DNA of 6,247 nt from Bordetella parapertussis (GTDB lineage Bacteria; Pseudomonadota; Gammaproteobacteria; Burkholderiales; SG8-39), in assembly GCA_945869935.1 (NCBI GenBank), contig CAMBSA010000123.1, positions 1 through 6,247 of the forward strand, in the 5' to 3' direction. The translations under genes and the position numbers were made by a program. Below, one piece after another: positions 6,139 to 6,247 of the stretch (within the stretch, counting starts at the first letter, position 1; each line of letters starts with the position of its first letter). Below the pieces are notes generated by a model, which had not been told where the DNA came from, searched no databases, and was given only the letters and a program-made list of their open reading frames with translations.

Positions 6139-6247
6139 ATGGAAAGCCGTTCCCACGCATTCTTCGCCGGCCTGTTCGTCATCGTGCTGGGTGTTGCGCT
6201 CGCCGCCACCGTGTTCTGGTTCTCGCGCGACGACATCCGCCTTGTGC
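6139..6247 (+). CDS. MCE/MlaD-family protein (N-terminal fragment, 3' end outside window)
   Basis: Only 36 codons are visible. They begin with a short polar head (MESRSH), followed by one hydrophobic segment at about residues 7-28 ending in FWF, then a charged stretch SRDDIRLV. A single N-terminal anchor of this kind followed by the periplasmic MCE domain is the layout of MlaD. The position, seven bases after an MlaF-type ATPase and third in the operon, is where MlaD-like genes normally lie. The MCE domain itself is outside the window, so the call rests mainly on context. The ribosome-binding site is weak (a GAG overlapping the preceding stop region). Confidence 0.8.
   Translation, partial: MESRSHAFFAGLFVIVLGVALAATVFWFSRDDIRLV

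Noticed and set aside
5133..6236. A 367-codon open frame on the minus strand opposite the MlaF-type ATPase
   Set aside because: The sense strand has every ABC ATPase motif. The antisense product is low-complexity Arg/His/Glu-rich and spans the end of one gene and the start of another.

Overview
The window is high-GC bacterial DNA, densely coding and with strong third-position G/C bias. It most resembles a Gram-negative proteobacterium. The inner-membrane lipid-transport cassette (MlaE/MlaF/MCE type) requires an outer membrane, and the fused STAS-MlaE architecture and codon use suggest a Betaproteobacterium, possibly Burkholderiales. That taxonomic call is inference. No tRNA, rRNA, insertion sequence, CRISPR array or long repeat is visible.

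Layout. Two operons diverge from a short intergenic region at about 3975-4116. Reading leftward (minus strand) are a SsuC/TauC-type permease (3974-3150), a periplasmic NMT1/SsuA-type substrate-binding protein (3085-2126), a SsuB/TauB-type ATPase (2092-1295), and a flavoprotein of the fumarate reductase/succinate dehydrogenase flavoprotein superfamily (1243 to beyond the left edge). Reading rightward (plus strand) are an MlaE-type permease with an N-terminal STAS-like domain (4117-5277), an MlaF-type ATPase (5274-6131, ATGA overlap with the permease) and the first 36 codons of an MCE/MlaD-type protein (6139 to beyond the right edge).

How the genes work together. The leftward set is a complete small-molecule importer followed by a redox enzyme, which suggests that a compound is taken up and then reduced, oxidised or desaturated in the cytoplasm. 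The substrate cannot be read from the sequence. The flavoprotein keeps the catalytic Arg and two substrate-binding positions of the fumarate reductase family. It has lost one substrate-contact His (His to Phe) and the covalent-FAD His (to Ala), so it is probably not a respiratory fumarate reductase or succinate dehydrogenase. The rightward set is the core of a phospholipid/hydrophobic-compound transporter between inner and outer membranes. Here the regulatory STAS function (MlaB in E. coli) is carried as an N-terminal fusion on the permease.

Nothing here is clearly a new system. The two points most worth a second look are the importer plus flavoprotein module with its altered active site, and the STAS domain that lacks the usual Ser/Thr. 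Several very long antisense frames are by-products of high-GC coding sequence and are rejected.
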